Shown: positions 1-9,390, counted from the first letter of the stretch. The stretch: 57,274 nucleotides of DNA from Clostridia bacterium (GCA_017504625.1 JAFVQU010000007.1:1-57274), one strand, 5' to 3'. Translations and numbers: made by a program. The notes: a model not told the origin generated them from the sequence alone.

Positions 1-1
1 A

Positions 2-919
2 GCAGGAACCGCATACAAGTTCTACCTCACCGCAAAGGACGGTAAGGATTACTACTTCAACGGTATCAAGAGCGGCAACTACCTCCAGACGTCCACCAAC
101 ATCGCTGACGGTGTTGACGTATTCGTTGAGGCAGTTCTCGATGGCGAAACCGTTACCGGATACAGATTCTACTTCGATAATGCAGGCGTTAAGACCTATA
201 TCGACCTCACCGACGCAGGTAAGGCTAATCTCGTTACCGAGAACCCCATTGCAGTATTCAACTACGTTGCTGAAACTAACTGTTGGGTAGCAAAGATCGG
301 CGAGACCGACTACTACCTTGGAACATACAACGATTTCAACACTATCGGCGCTTCTAAGACCTCCTACATCAATGCTGAGAACACCGGCGTAAGCCAGTTC
401 CCCGCAGTTTTCGCAATACTTGAGGTTATTACAGGTAAAGATGAGACTCCCACCGAAACTCCCGACGAGTCCGATACTACTGAGACTCCTGTTGAGACAC
501 CTGAGGGCGCAATTGTTGTAGTAATCGCTAACCATGCAGATGCAAACGGCTGGCAGAATGGTACCGCATATCCGACTATTGATCTCGGTTCCGGTGTTAC
601 CGCTACTGCAACCGGCACTGCTGTAGGCTCATACGGTCTTAACACAGGTAAGTACTACGAGAACGGCGAGAACTGGAGAATTTACCAGTCCGAGTCCCCC
701 GTTGTTACTATCAGCGTGTCAGGCGGCGCAACCATCGTTTCTGTAAAGATTACTTATGATTCCCAGAATTCCGGTGTGCTTACCCTTAACGGTACACAGG
801 TTGAAAGCGGAACTGTTGTTGATGTAAATGCAGCAACTGTTTCCTTCAGCGTTGGTAATACCGGTGAAGCAACAAACGGTCAGGCAAGAATCACTGCTAT
901 CGAAGTTGTTTGTGGCTAA
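2..919 (+). CDS. C-terminal part of a large secreted beta-rich repeat protein (5' end outside window)
   Basis: The frame is open from base 2 to a TAA at 917-919, so the start lies upstream of the window. The visible 305 residues show a beta-rich region (about 1-140) and a Thr/Pro/Glu/Ser linker (about 143-165). A terminal domain of about 140 residues follows, with WRIYQ and SVGNTGEATNGQ motifs; similar domains end many clostridial secreted enzymes such as extracellular nucleases (family recollection). There is no LPxTG signal or terminal membrane segment. A strong terminator follows directly, so this is the last gene of its transcript. The catalytic part, if any, is outside the window and the substrate cannot be named. 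Confidence 0.75.
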   Translation, partial: AGTAYKFYLTAKDGKDYYFNGIKSGNYLQTSTNIADGVDVFVEAVLDGETVTGYRFYFDNAGVKTYIDLTDAGKANLVTENPIAVFNYVAETNCWVAKIGETDYYLGTYNDFNTIGASKTSYINAENTGVSQFPAVFAILEVITGKDETPTETPDESDTTETPVETPEGAIVVVIANHADANGWQNGTAYPTIDLGSGVTATATGTAVGSYGLNTGKYYENGENWRIYQSESPVVTISVSGGATIVSVKITYDSQNSGVLTLNGTQVESGTVVDVNAATVSFSVGNTGEATNGQARITAIEVVCG

Positions 920-941
920 TAAATAACTAAAATAAGAAAAT

Positions 942-975
942 GCTCCCGCGACTTTTGTCACGGGAGCTATTTTTA
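942..975 (+). terminator. Rho-independent terminator after the secreted protein
   Basis: An 11-bp stem (GCTCCCGCGAC with its complement, one G-U pair) closes a TTTT loop at 942-967 and is followed by a T-rich run. It separates the partial secreted protein from the lipoprotein promoter. Confidence 0.9.
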
Positions 976-985
976 TATAAATATC

Positions 986-1014
986 TTGAAAAAAGCAGAA
1001 AAATGTTGTATAAT
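986..1014 (+). promoter_or_regulatory. Sigma-A type promoter of the lipoprotein gene
   Basis: TTGAAA at 986-991, a 17-bp spacer and a perfect TATAAT at 1009-1014 lie just upstream of the lipoprotein start. Confidence 0.8.
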
Positions 1015-1044
1015 ATTGAATGATTAAATTTGAAAGGTTAATTT

Positions 1045-2196
1045 ATGAAATTCAGTAACAAACTTTTAGCGCTCCTTATCGCGCTGTTGCTTGCAGCCCT
1101 TTCCTTAACGGGTTGTAATATAGCGCAGAGTAGCGATATTTTGCCCGAAATAACTACTGAGCATATTGAGCTTCCCTCTCAATCCGATAGCGAAGAATCT
1201 GAGAGCATTCTTTCGTCTGATTCTATAAACGAATCCAACGTTGTATCCGAATCAATATCCGAAGTCGAATCCGAATCGGAAACGGAAATCGTTATTGACA
1301 TTGATTTTTCAACCGATCCGTATGAGAATATGTCAAAGGAAGAATTCTATGCAAATTACAGACCTGCAATTTGCTATGAGGATGCAGTTTATCGTACAAA
1401 GCATAATTTTATGTCGGGATCAATTGAGGCGCAGGATCAAATGCCTACAATTGCAGAAGATCAGCCGCGTGAGAACGGAATGCTTATACGAAATACATCG
1501 ACTGTATATGAGGATGACGGCAAGACTTACGTTGTTTTTGAGGCGGACGGTGACATTGCGTTCCGTGTATATAAAGGCGGCGCATACGTAACGCTTGAAG
1601 AAGTAGCGGCTTACGTTTACGCCTTTGGTAATATTCCCGCCAATTACCTCGGCGCGAAAAATGCCGATCCATCAGAAAATACTTGGGGAGAATATCTCCG
1701 TCTGAATCATTCACAATTCAGCGGTAGTACAACTAAATATCCCTACGAGCCCGAGCTTCCCAATATAAGCGGATGCGGCGGTGAGCTTTACTACTATGAG
1801 ATAGATATCGGTACTACGGGCACTGATTGTGATCCGGGCTACATTGCTCGAATTTATAACGACGGCAATAGAATAACTCGCGGTGCGGCAAGAATAGTTT
1901 ATACGAGGTTTGATAAAAATCACGATCAGATCATTGATCCAAACGAAAGATACGTGTTCTATACATACAATCACTACAATGATTTTCAGGAATATCTGAA
2001 TTATGAAGGCGGTTGGGGTGAGATATTTGGAAATATAACCGGCGGAGGAGTGATTTCGGACAGGAAAAACTGCAATCCGACTCCCTACGTTGAGGTTGTA
2101 AGACGTGATATAACTGTCAAAGACAACAACGTTACGGTTTATTATTTCTATGACGAGAGAAGACTGCTTGTTGCGCTTTTTTCAAAAAATATATAA
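1045..2196 (+). CDS. Secreted lipoprotein of unknown function
   Basis: This is a 383-aa protein with a hydrophobic signal peptide ending in a lipobox (LTGC, lipidated Cys about residue 24), so it should be anchored on the outer face of the membrane. An acidic Ser/Glu-rich linker (about 40-90) carries a folded region of about 290 residues that includes a ribonuclease-like stretch: a DRKN motif near residue 340, and the tail TYVEVV...YYFYDERRLLVALF-like strands resemble the barnase/RNase fold only loosely, so no enzyme is claimed. A GAAAGG ribosome binding site precedes the ATG. It is a single-gene transcript with its own promoter and terminator. Confidence 0.75.
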   Translation: MKFSNKLLALLIALLLAALSLTGCNIAQSSDILPEITTEHIELPSQSDSEESESILSSDSINESNVVSESISEVESESETEIVIDIDFSTDPYENMSKEEFYANYRPAICYEDAVYRTKHNFMSGSIEAQDQMPTIAEDQPRENGMLIRNTSTVYEDDGKTYVVFEADGDIAFRVYKGGAYVTLEEVAAYVYAFGNIPANYLGAKNADPSENTWGEYLRLNHSQFSGSTTKYPYEPELPNISGCGGELYYYEIDIGTTGTDCDPGYIARIYNDGNRITRGAARIVYTRFDKNHDQIIDPNERYVFYTYNHYNDFQEYLNYEGGWGEIFGNITGGGVISDRKNCNPTPYVEVVRRDITVKDNNVTVYYFYDERRLLVALFSKNI

Positions 2197-2200
2197 AATA

Positions 2201-2222
2201 AAGGGGCTTATTTAGCCCCTTT
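2201..2222. terminator. Bidirectional terminator between the lipoprotein and surE
   Basis: AAGGGGCT and AGCCCCTT form an 8-bp stem around TATTT, with T-rich sequence on both sides. It can serve both convergent genes. Confidence 0.85.
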
Positions 2223-2224
2223 TC

Positions 2225-2941
2225 TTATTTTTGTCTAAGTTTTTCGTAAACTTCAATATTTGTGCGTTCAAGAGTCAACGGAGTTATGGAAATATATCCA
2301 TCCATTATCGAATCGGTGTCAAGCTCAGGATTACCGTCGTATTTATAGACGAAAACACCAACCTGACGCCAGATACCGTTCTCCATGGGAATGAACTCAT
2401 CAGAATAGTAGGCTCCGCCTTGTCTTGTTATCCTTATTCCCTTTATTTCAAGCGGAATATTTACGTTATAAAGCGAATTATACTTAAAAAGCTCGTTTTC
2501 CTTAATATAATCGCCCACAAGGTCTAAATTTGCAATTGCAGAGTCGAAAGACGTATAATCGGTAGAGATTGCCATCGCATTGATTCCGTAGTTCTGAGCC
2601 TCAAAAATCGCCCCTACAGTGCCGGAATATATGATATCTCTTCCGATATTGTAACCGCGGTTGATTCCCGATATAACAAAATCATATTCTTCCTTTAAAC
2701 CGAGCACAGCAAATCTAACGCAATCGGCAGGTGTTGAATCAACCGAGTATGCTTCGATATCCTCAGCAAGCTTTATTTTTTTGACCTCAAAGGGATTTAT
2801 TATATCAATTCCGTGACTTTTTCCGCTCTGCTCAATTTTGGGTGCAACAACGGTAACGTCACCGAATTTTTTTGCCCATCTCGCAAGAGGGACAAGCGCA
2901 GGAGAATTTATTCCGTCGTCGTTAGTTACGAGAATTCTCAT
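2225..2941 (-). CDS. surE: 5'/3'-nucleotidase SurE
   Basis: SurE is a cytoplasmic metal-dependent phosphatase that removes phosphate from nucleoside 5'- and 3'-monophosphates. The 238-aa length matches the family. The N-terminal NDDG metal-binding motif (residues 7-10), the SGKSHG loop and the GINRGYNIGRDIIYSGTVGA block are all present. The start overlaps the stop of the upstream DHH gene by 4 bases, so translation is probably coupled. It is the last gene of a nucleotide-salvage operon: HD triphosphohydrolase, two DHH phosphoesterases, SurE. Confidence 0.92.
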   Translation of the reverse strand: MRILVTNDDGINSPALVPLARWAKKFGDVTVVAPKIEQSGKSHGIDIINPFEVKKIKLAEDIEAYSVDSTPADCVRFAVLGLKEEYDFVISGINRGYNIGRDIIYSGTVGAIFEAQNYGINAMAISTDYTSFDSAIANLDLVGDYIKENELFKYNSLYNVNIPLEIKGIRITRQGGAYYSDEFIPMENGIWRQVGVFVYKYDGNPELDTDSIMDGYISITPLTLERTNIEVYEKLRQK

Positions 2942-3921
2942 ATCCAGCCCTCATTATTTTCTTTGTAGTTTTTGAGTCTTTCATCAAGCTCAGAAAGTAT
3001 AGTTTTAATCTCCTTCTTGGCAAGAAGTGTTGCACCTGCCGCGCATGCGTGACCGCCTCCGCGGTATCGCTCCGCAACCTCGCTTACTGTTACAAATCTT
3101 GAACGCAAACGGACTCTGATCTCCTTCTTTTCCGCGTTTTCTATAAACGCAGCCCAGATAAGACTTCCTCTGATAGACTCAAGATGAGAAACGCAGGCAC
3201 TTGCTTGTTCGCTCGTGAGATCAAATTTCTTTTGCATAGCCTTATCAACAAAGATATATGCAACTCCGTTCTCTGTAACCTTCATCTTCTTATATACGTA
3301 AGATTGGAATTTCAACTCCTCAAAGTCCTTTATATAAAGGTTTGCAAACAGTTTATCGGTTTCTATTCCTTCATCAAGAAGCATTCCCGCATATCTCATC
3401 GTATCGCCGTCAACCGAGTTGAATCTGAAACGACCTGAGTCGGTAACCATGCCAAGATAGAGATAGGTTGCGGCTTCCTTGTTAATCTTAAGCTCGGCGC
3501 GGAAGGTGTAGTAAAATTCGGCAACCATTTCACAGGTTGAGGATTTTTCCTCTTCAATCCAGCAATAATCTCCGTAAGGCTGATGATCGATGTGGTGGTC
3601 GATCTTTGCAATTTCGCGGCAAAGCTTGTATTTTTTGTTTGATATTCTGTTTTCCGATCCCGTATCAAGCACAAGCGCCAACGCCTCTGAATAAAGCTCG
3701 TCGGCAATAGGCTCATCCTCTCCGCCGAGAAATTCAAGATAATCGGAATAGTCGCTATTAAGCAGATAAATTTCCTTTTCGGGAAAAGAGAGCTTCAATA
3801 TCTCTCTCATACCCTTGGTTGATCCGATAGCGTCGCCGTCCGGCCTGAAATGACGGAATATTATAATGCGGTTATATTCCTTTATTTTTTGGAGTATTAT
3901 CTCCATCTTTTCTCTGTTCAT
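2938..3921 (-). CDS. DHH-DHHA1 phosphoesterase, NrnA-like (copy 1)
   Basis: The family degrades short oligoribonucleotides (nanoRNA) and dephosphorylates pAp with two catalytic Mn ions. The 327-aa protein has the HFRPDGDAIGS motif (H24, D28, D30), DTGS (D86), the DHH triad at 108-110 and the C-terminal DHHA1 substrate loop GGGHACAAG, so it should be active. It overlaps both neighbours by 4 bases and is a tandem paralog of the next gene upstream. Whether the copies divide NrnA and pAp-phosphatase or c-di-AMP-related work cannot be told from sequence. Confidence 0.88.
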   Translation of the reverse strand: MNREKMEIILQKIKEYNRIIIFRHFRPDGDAIGSTKGMREILKLSFPEKEIYLLNSDYSDYLEFLGGEDEPIADELYSEALALVLDTGSENRISNKKYKLCREIAKIDHHIDHQPYGDYCWIEEEKSSTCEMVAEFYYTFRAELKINKEAATYLYLGMVTDSGRFRFNSVDGDTMRYAGMLLDEGIETDKLFANLYIKDFEELKFQSYVYKKMKVTENGVAYIFVDKAMQKKFDLTSEQASACVSHLESIRGSLIWAAFIENAEKKEIRVRLRSRFVTVSEVAERYRGGGHACAAGATLLAKKEIKTILSELDERLKNYKENNEGWI

Positions 3922-4859
3922 ATATTATCCTCTGTCAGTTTATTAAGGTCTTCAAGCAACTTCATTGCTTCCTCACGGTCACGTAGCGTTGCGCCGCTTG
4001 CCTTGGCATGTCCGCCACCGCCGTATTTTGTTGCTATGTGATTAATGTTGTACTTATTTGATCTGATCTCACAAAGCACGCCGTTCTCGGTTTCGGTAAA
4101 GTTTGCCCAAATATCAACGCCGCGAATGTCAGACATGGTAGCTACCATACCGCGAGAGATAGTAAAGGTGTCTGCCTCATAAGTTTTTGCCTCGTCGAGA
4201 GTGGTATATATGTAAGCAACGTTTTTCTCAGTAAAGTTGATTTTAAGAACGAACTGTGCGCGAAGTCTTATGAATTTGAAATCATCGGCGTAAAGATTTG
4301 CATAGATATCATTTGTGCTGAACTTGCGCTCCATAAGGAAGGATGCCAGGCGGAAGGTCTGCGCCGTGGTAGAATCATAGCGAAATCTGCCCGAATCGGT
4401 AATCATTCCGGTATAAAGCGCTTTTGCCGCAAGAGGAGATACTGTGAGTCCACATTCGTTTGCAAATTCAGCGATAAGGCTACAACAGCTCTCGTACGAT
4501 GTATCGGTTACCTCAACCTCTGCGATCTTCTCGCAAAAGATGTGGTGATCTATTCTCGCGCGCATATCGGCAAGCGTATATCTGTCGTCGCTTATGAGTG
4601 CCTTCGCAGATGTATCAAGAATTATTGCGAGAGCGCCGTTATAATATTCATCGGGAATATTATCGGTTGCACTATCCTCAATAAATCCATAACGCTTTGA
4701 TGCGTCACCTACGGTATAGATCTCCTTCTCGGGAAAACTATCCTTCAATATATGCTTAAGACCGACCTGCGATCCTATTGCATCACCGTCAGGATTATTG
4801 TGACGGTGAATGATAATTCTGTCGTATTTTTTTATTTGTTCAAGTAATTTTTCAAACAT
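3918..4859 (-). CDS. DHH-DHHA1 phosphoesterase, NrnA-like (copy 2)
   Basis: This tandem paralog of the downstream gene carries the same catalytic set: HNNPDGDAIGS near the N terminus, DTSAK, DHH and GGGHAKASG at the C terminus. An ATG lies 12 bases further upstream (4871), but its GGAG forms the Shine-Dalgarno of the ATG at 4859. The internal start is therefore preferred and gives 313 aa, the usual NrnA length. It lies 27 bases downstream of the HD phosphohydrolase gene in one operon. Expected role: recycling of nanoRNA or pAp. Confidence 0.85.
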   Translation of the reverse strand: MFEKLLEQIKKYDRIIIHRHNNPDGDAIGSQVGLKHILKDSFPEKEIYTVGDASKRYGFIEDSATDNIPDEYYNGALAIILDTSAKALISDDRYTLADMRARIDHHIFCEKIAEVEVTDTSYESCCSLIAEFANECGLTVSPLAAKALYTGMITDSGRFRYDSTTAQTFRLASFLMERKFSTNDIYANLYADDFKFIRLRAQFVLKINFTEKNVAYIYTTLDEAKTYEADTFTISRGMVATMSDIRGVDIWANFTETENGVLCEIRSNKYNINHIATKYGGGGHAKASGATLRDREEAMKLLEDLNKLTEDNI

Positions 4860-4886
4860 ATTAATCTCCATTCCGCATTCTTCGTT

Positions 4887-6092
4887 TTATTGTTCGTCGA
4901 AATATCCCTTATATTCAACTGTCAGATCGCTTTCAGGGAAAAGATAATGATGAAGCTCAATGAGATAATCGTCGGTCATACTTGCAATATAGTCAACTAC
5001 AAGCTGATTCGGTTCAGTCATCTCATAGGGCAATTCCCGCTTGTAATGAATGCTGTTTATCTGATTGATATGATGGGTGTAAATAGGTGAGTTCTTATTC
5101 TGATTTTTTATATCGTCAAGCAACTGCTCGTAGATATTCGTCATCATAGGTTTAACGGTTGTATCAAGCCTTGAAAGTGCCGCCGCATTGTTATAAATCA
5201 TTGCGTAGTTGTCCTTTTTGGACTTCTTAAGGGCTTTAAAATGCTTAGTATCCAGCTTAATATATGGCTTCCCGTAACTGTTTTCAATAATATTAACTAC
5301 GAGGTTATTGATTATTTCTGCATTTATTGAACCAATATCCTCATTGATGAAATCGTTTTCGTCTGCAAGCTTTGCGCGCTGAGCGTCCTGTCTGTCCTTT
5401 CCAAGATAAGCGATAATATCTGAAATTCTTACGACACAACCCTCAAGCGTTGACGGTACCAGACGATTTGCATAGAGCTTGTCCTGATAACAATTTTCAA
5501 GGATATTGTCAAACTCCTCAAAGCTACATATTCTTTGTGGATGATATTCTTCAAGCTCCAGCTCTCCGTTATGTGTAAGAATTCCGTCAAGTGTCTGTAA
5601 GCTTATGTTATACGGAAACATTCCGTCAAGAACACGCACGGAATGAACGTTATGAAGAAAGAATTTGCCCGTGTGCCCGTGATAGAGGTCGTTAAGATAT
5701 TTCTCACCTGTATGAGCAAAAGCAGGATGACCGATATCGTGTCCAAGAGCAATTGCCTCGATAAGATCGAGGTTTAAGCCAAGTGCGCTTCCAATCATTC
5801 TCGCAATTCTCGAAACAAGCTGAACGTGAAGGCTTCTTCTTGTAATATCATCGTTTTTATAAAGTGAAAACACCTGGGTTTTATCTGTATATCTATTATA
5901 ATAAGGACAATGCATTATTTTATCAATATCGCGCGTAAAGGTCGGGCGCCATACCGTTGCCGTATCCTTCGCCACGTTCGTTCTTCTTATAACGTCATCG
6001 TCATTGAATGCAAATTGTGAGCGATGGGCGTTTTTCTTTGCTTCGGATATAAGAACAGTAACTTCTCTCGATAATGCTTCGTATTTTGGCAT
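4887..6092 (-). CDS. dGTP triphosphohydrolase-like HD-domain protein
   Basis: This 401-aa cytoplasmic HD-superfamily protein belongs to the deoxyguanosinetriphosphate triphosphohydrolase-like group, which cleaves dNTPs to deoxynucleoside and triphosphate. Metal ligands are visible: H89, the HD pair at 118-119 inside GHDIGHPAFAHTGE, and a later Asp. It is the first gene of an operon with two nanoRNA/pAp phosphoesterases and SurE, consistent with nucleotide-pool housekeeping. A consensus promoter lies just upstream. Substrate preference is unproven; some family members act on several dNTPs. Confidence 0.85.
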   Translation of the reverse strand: MPKYEALSREVTVLISEAKKNAHRSQFAFNDDDVIRRTNVAKDTATVWRPTFTRDIDKIMHCPYYNRYTDKTQVFSLYKNDDITRRSLHVQLVSRIARMIGSALGLNLDLIEAIALGHDIGHPAFAHTGEKYLNDLYHGHTGKFFLHNVHSVRVLDGMFPYNISLQTLDGILTHNGELELEEYHPQRICSFEEFDNILENCYQDKLYANRLVPSTLEGCVVRISDIIAYLGKDRQDAQRAKLADENDFINEDIGSINAEIINNLVVNIIENSYGKPYIKLDTKHFKALKKSKKDNYAMIYNNAAALSRLDTTVKPMMTNIYEQLLDDIKNQNKNSPIYTHHINQINSIHYKRELPYEMTEPNQLVVDYIASMTDDYLIELHHYLFPESDLTVEYKGYFDEQ

Positions 6093-6133
6093 ATTTAAAC
6101 TCCTTTCAATTAAAAATCGGCATATATAATATT

Positions 6134-6162
6134 ATTATACATTATAAATGTGAAATTTTCAA
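6134..6162 (-). promoter_or_regulatory. Promoter of the HD/DHH/DHH/surE operon
   Basis: On the minus strand TTGAAA (6157-6162), a 17-bp spacer and a perfect TATAAT (6134-6139) precede the HD gene. Confidence 0.8.
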
Positions 6163-6191
6163 ATACTTTTTTATGTTTTCTGAAAGAAAAT

Positions 6192-6222
6192 CAAAAAAGA
6201 GCCGCACTCACGGTGCGGCTCT
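6192..6222 (-). terminator. Terminator after the GH2/DUF6440/31-aa peptide transcript
   Basis: A 10-bp stem (AGAGCCGCAC and its complement, loop TCAC) is followed on the minus strand by six U residues. It lies 15 bases past the 31-aa peptide gene. Confidence 0.88.
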
Positions 6223-6236
6223 TTCTGAAATTATTT

Positions 6237-6332
6237 TTATCTCTTGAAGAACGCGATCATTGAAGCGATTGTCGAAACAACAAGAACTATAATTCCCGAA
6301 GCGGAAATAAGCATCTCACATCCAAATGACAT
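6237..6332 (-). CDS. 31-aa single-pass membrane peptide
   Basis: A perfect AAGGAGG site sits 8 bases before an ATG at 6332. The 31 codons encode one hydrophobic helix (about residues 8-26) ending in FFKR. It starts 14 bases after the DUF6440 stop and is followed by a terminator, so it is the last cistron of that transcript. No family is recognised. The strong ribosome binding site, tight spacing and helix composition support a real gene. Confidence 0.6.
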   Translation of the reverse strand: MSFGCEMLISASGIIVLVVSTIASMIAFFKR

Positions 6333-6346
6333 ATTCTTAATCCTCC

Positions 6347-6535
6347 TTATGAATTCTTGTTTACAGTTGTAATTACCGGTTTTCCTTCTCTGTCAATTAA
6401 AGGCGTAAGTCCGCCCGAGTAGCCTGAGCTGTGATAAATGTAGTTTACACCGGTTTCGCTATCTACCCATATTTCTGTATTTCCTGACCAAGCACTTTGT
6501 GAATATGTTTTGATAAATCTTTTCTCTTTTGCCAT
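6347..6535 (-). CDS. DUF6440 family small protein
   Basis: This 62-aa protein has the layout I associate with DUF6440: an N-terminal KRF, the EIWVDSETGVNYIYHSSG block and a GGLTPLIDREGKPVI tail. Function is unknown in the family. Context is the only clue: it lies 22 bases downstream of a GH2 enzyme gene and upstream of a membrane peptide, and the three appear to share one promoter (9357-9385) and terminator. Confidence 0.75.
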   Translation of the reverse strand: MAKEKRFIKTYSQSAWSGNTEIWVDSETGVNYIYHSSGYSGGLTPLIDREGKPVITTVNKNS

Positions 6536-6557
6536 ATTTATTCTCCTATATGTAGCG

Positions 6558-9308
6558 TTATTTTAGAAAAAGCTCGACGATACCCGCAAGTCCTGCACCT
6601 TCGTACTCATTTGCAGATTCAATATGTGTAAGTATTCTGATGTCGGTATTCTTGTTTCCATTGACCTTGAAAACAGGAGTTATATATTCTCCTGTTATAG
6701 GCTGTCCTATTTTATCAACAAGTACGCCGTCTGCATATATCTCTGCATATCCGACATTTATTCTTGAGAAGCGGATATAGGCATTTGTCTTGCCGAACAT
6801 TTGAGGCTGGACACGGTAAATTCTCCATCCGGTCGTATAATCAAGCTGATAATGATCTCCCGAAAGATCAACTGCGGCAAAGGAATTCATATCGTTATCA
6901 GCAAGCTCAATAAGAGGATCGGGACGTTCCTGCGTTATAGAAGATGCAGTAAAGCCTGAGAGCACGGTATTATTTGCCGGCTCAATTATTATGGGCTTAT
7001 CAACATCCTTTACAAATAGCTCTACTGTGTCTTCTATAATTCCGTCTGAGTGTACGCAAACGGTTATTTTCTCTGCACCGAGCTTTGACGTAACGAGCGC
7101 CTGACATAAGCCACAATATGCATGTCTTTCGGGTATATTATCAAGCTCGTGGCTATTCGGATCTCCGTTTCCTACTCCACGCACAAATCCGTCGCCAATA
7201 ACGTCAAATTTAACGAGATTATCCGCGAAAGGAACTACAATTCCCTTTTTATCTCTTACGGAAACGTTTACAACAACAGTATCTTGTCCGTCGTTTTTGA
7301 TCTCAACGGTATTAGTCTCTATCTTCAAGCAATAAGGCTTTCCTGCCGTTCTTTGCTCGGCTTTTGCGACGACCTTACCGTTTCTGTATGCCTTTGCGCT
7401 GATGCGTCCGGGAACAAAATCCACTTGCCACTCAGGATTATTGGTGCAAATGTCATTTGGCTTTTTGCCGAGTGATTTACCATTGAGGAAAAGCTCAACC
7501 TCATCACAGTTGCTGACCGCCATTACACGCACCGTTTCTCCCTTCGTCCAATTCCAATGAGGTAGGAGATGTACCATAGGCTTGTCAGTAAAGCAAGCCT
7601 TATTGAAGTAGAATGAGTCCTTCGGAAATCCGCAGGTATCCATTATTCCAAACTGTGACGAAACCGAAGGCCATTCAAAAGGCGTAGGCTCACCGCGGTA
7701 ATCAAATCCCGTCCAGATAAAGATTCCTGCGAAATAGTCGTTTTTGCGGGTGAATTCCCAAGTGGTTCTGATGTTCTGTCCCCACGGAACTACCTCTTCG
7801 TCGTAATTTGCGAGGACGTGGGCATTTACTTTATCTGATTTATAGCATCCGCGCGTAGTAACCGCGCTATTGTTTTCTGAACCTATTACGGGGAGATTGG
7901 GATATTTTTCGTGCATCGCGGGAACAGCCCCCAGCCAATAGTTTATTCCCGCAACGTCCATATACTGTCCCGATCCCTCCATATTTCCGTTTATAGCGCC
8001 CATAATAAGTCGCGAATCGTCGAGATGCTCAACCACACTTCTCATCTTACGGAATATTCTTCCGCCCTCTACGGTGTTTTGGAGAGGCTCTTCGTTAAAG
8101 AGCGACCAGAAAACTACCGAGGGGTGATTTCTGTCACGGCGCACCATGATTTCAAGATACTGTAGCACCTCATCACGCGTTTCAAAACGGCGATTTTCGT
8201 CCATAACGATAAGACCAAGCTCGTCACATGCATCAAGTATTTCCTTGTTAGGAAGATTATGAGAGCAACGGTAAGCGTTTGTACCCATCTCCTTGAGTCT
8301 TTGAATACGGTAATACTGAACCGAGTCGGGTACTGCAACGCCTACGCCTGCGTGATCCTGATGGTTGCATGTTCCCTTTATTTTCAGAGGTCTGCCATTC
8401 AAGAAGAAGCCCTTTTGCGCGTCTATTGAGAAGATTCTGAAGCCTATACGCGTGCTATCGCTGTCTACTATCTCGCCGTTGTAAATTACGTCAACCTTAA
8501 GTGTGTAGAGCTTAGGATTATCAACGTCCCAACGTGTAGGTCGGCTTACAGAAAGTCTTTGTAAAATCGCTTTTTTTGATGCGTAATCGCATGTAGCGGT
8601 TGCAGAGGTATTTTCGGCTATAAGCCTCTCTCCATCGTAAATAGCGGCGTGAATTGACAGATCGGCGGGCAAATAGTCGCTATTCTCTACCGTTGTTTCA
8701 AGCTCGACGTTCCAAGAATTTTTCGTGCCCTTCTTAAGTACGGGTTTTGCAAAAATACCGTTGTGAGCAATATGAAGCTTATCCTTTGCATAAAGTCGAA
8801 CGTGACGGTAAATTCCCGCGCCCTCATACCACCAGCCTTCGGTTTCAAGACCGTTAATATGTACGGCAAGCACGTTTGCTCTACCGTCAAAATATGCGCG
8901 TTCGCTTATATCAAATACGGTTTCTGTATATGCGCTGAAGGAGCGCGCCATAAGCGAGCCGTTAAAATAAAACTCGGCGTTGACGGTAGTACCCTCAAAG
9001 CAAAGCAAGAGCTGCTTATTCTCCATTGATTTATCAAGGATGAATGACTTTCTATACCACGCATTGCTTCTCGTGCGGTATCCGTGAGATAAAAGATTAT
9101 CGGGTGCAAAATCACTCTCGGAAAGATAGTCGTGAGGAAGATCAAGAACTCTCCACTCGCTATCGTCCCATATTCTTCCGCCCGCGCCCGTGACGTTTCC
9201 TGCCTTACTTGCTATATATACTGCAGAATGGCTGTTAACTACCTCGGTATGTATCTCACCAAGATGAAATCGCCATTCTCTGTCCATATCAATAAGAATT
9301 CTTCCCAT
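6558..9308 (-). CDS. Glycoside hydrolase family 2, beta-galactosidase type
   Basis: This 916-aa retaining glycosidase has no signal peptide, so it is probably cytoplasmic and acts on imported oligosaccharides. Domain order: N-terminal sugar-binding jelly roll (about 1-190), Ig-like domain (about 190-295), TIM barrel (about 300-600) with acid/base Glu in SLFNEEP (E406) and nucleophile Glu in IGSEN (E478), then a DUF4982-type beta-domain with an ELFLNGKSLG motif. A C-terminal Ig/malectin-like region binds ligand or stabilises. DUF4982-bearing GH2 enzymes are mostly beta-galactosidases, but beta-glucuronidase and other activities occur. A strong promoter precedes it. Confidence 0.85.
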   Translation of the reverse strand: MGRILIDMDREWRFHLGEIHTEVVNSHSAVYIASKAGNVTGAGGRIWDDSEWRVLDLPHDYLSESDFAPDNLLSHGYRTRSNAWYRKSFILDKSMENKQLLLCFEGTTVNAEFYFNGSLMARSFSAYTETVFDISERAYFDGRANVLAVHINGLETEGWWYEGAGIYRHVRLYAKDKLHIAHNGIFAKPVLKKGTKNSWNVELETTVENSDYLPADLSIHAAIYDGERLIAENTSATATCDYASKKAILQRLSVSRPTRWDVDNPKLYTLKVDVIYNGEIVDSDSTRIGFRIFSIDAQKGFFLNGRPLKIKGTCNHQDHAGVGVAVPDSVQYYRIQRLKEMGTNAYRCSHNLPNKEILDACDELGLIVMDENRRFETRDEVLQYLEIMVRRDRNHPSVVFWSLFNEEPLQNTVEGGRIFRKMRSVVEHLDDSRLIMGAINGNMEGSGQYMDVAGINYWLGAVPAMHEKYPNLPVIGSENNSAVTTRGCYKSDKVNAHVLANYDEEVVPWGQNIRTTWEFTRKNDYFAGIFIWTGFDYRGEPTPFEWPSVSSQFGIMDTCGFPKDSFYFNKACFTDKPMVHLLPHWNWTKGETVRVMAVSNCDEVELFLNGKSLGKKPNDICTNNPEWQVDFVPGRISAKAYRNGKVVAKAEQRTAGKPYCLKIETNTVEIKNDGQDTVVVNVSVRDKKGIVVPFADNLVKFDVIGDGFVRGVGNGDPNSHELDNIPERHAYCGLCQALVTSKLGAEKITVCVHSDGIIEDTVELFVKDVDKPIIIEPANNTVLSGFTASSITQERPDPLIELADNDMNSFAAVDLSGDHYQLDYTTGWRIYRVQPQMFGKTNAYIRFSRINVGYAEIYADGVLVDKIGQPITGEYITPVFKVNGNKNTDIRILTHIESANEYEGAGLAGIVELFLK

Positions 9309-9356
9309 TTCTATTTCCTTTCAAAACAATTAAAACTTTGTTTAAATGCTGATTTT

Positions 9357-9385
9357 ATTATAGCATAATAAAATTAAAATGTAAA
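9357..9385 (-). promoter_or_regulatory. Promoter of the GH2 gene
   Basis: Minus strand TTTACA (9380-9385), a 17-bp spacer and TATAAT (9357-9362). No operator-like palindrome was seen nearby. Confidence 0.75.
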
Positions 9386-9390
9386 TAGTC

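Noticed and set aside
1045-2196. Barnase-type ribonuclease in the lipoprotein
   Set aside because: Only a loose likeness in the last 60 residues; no catalytic Glu/His pair could be placed with confidence.
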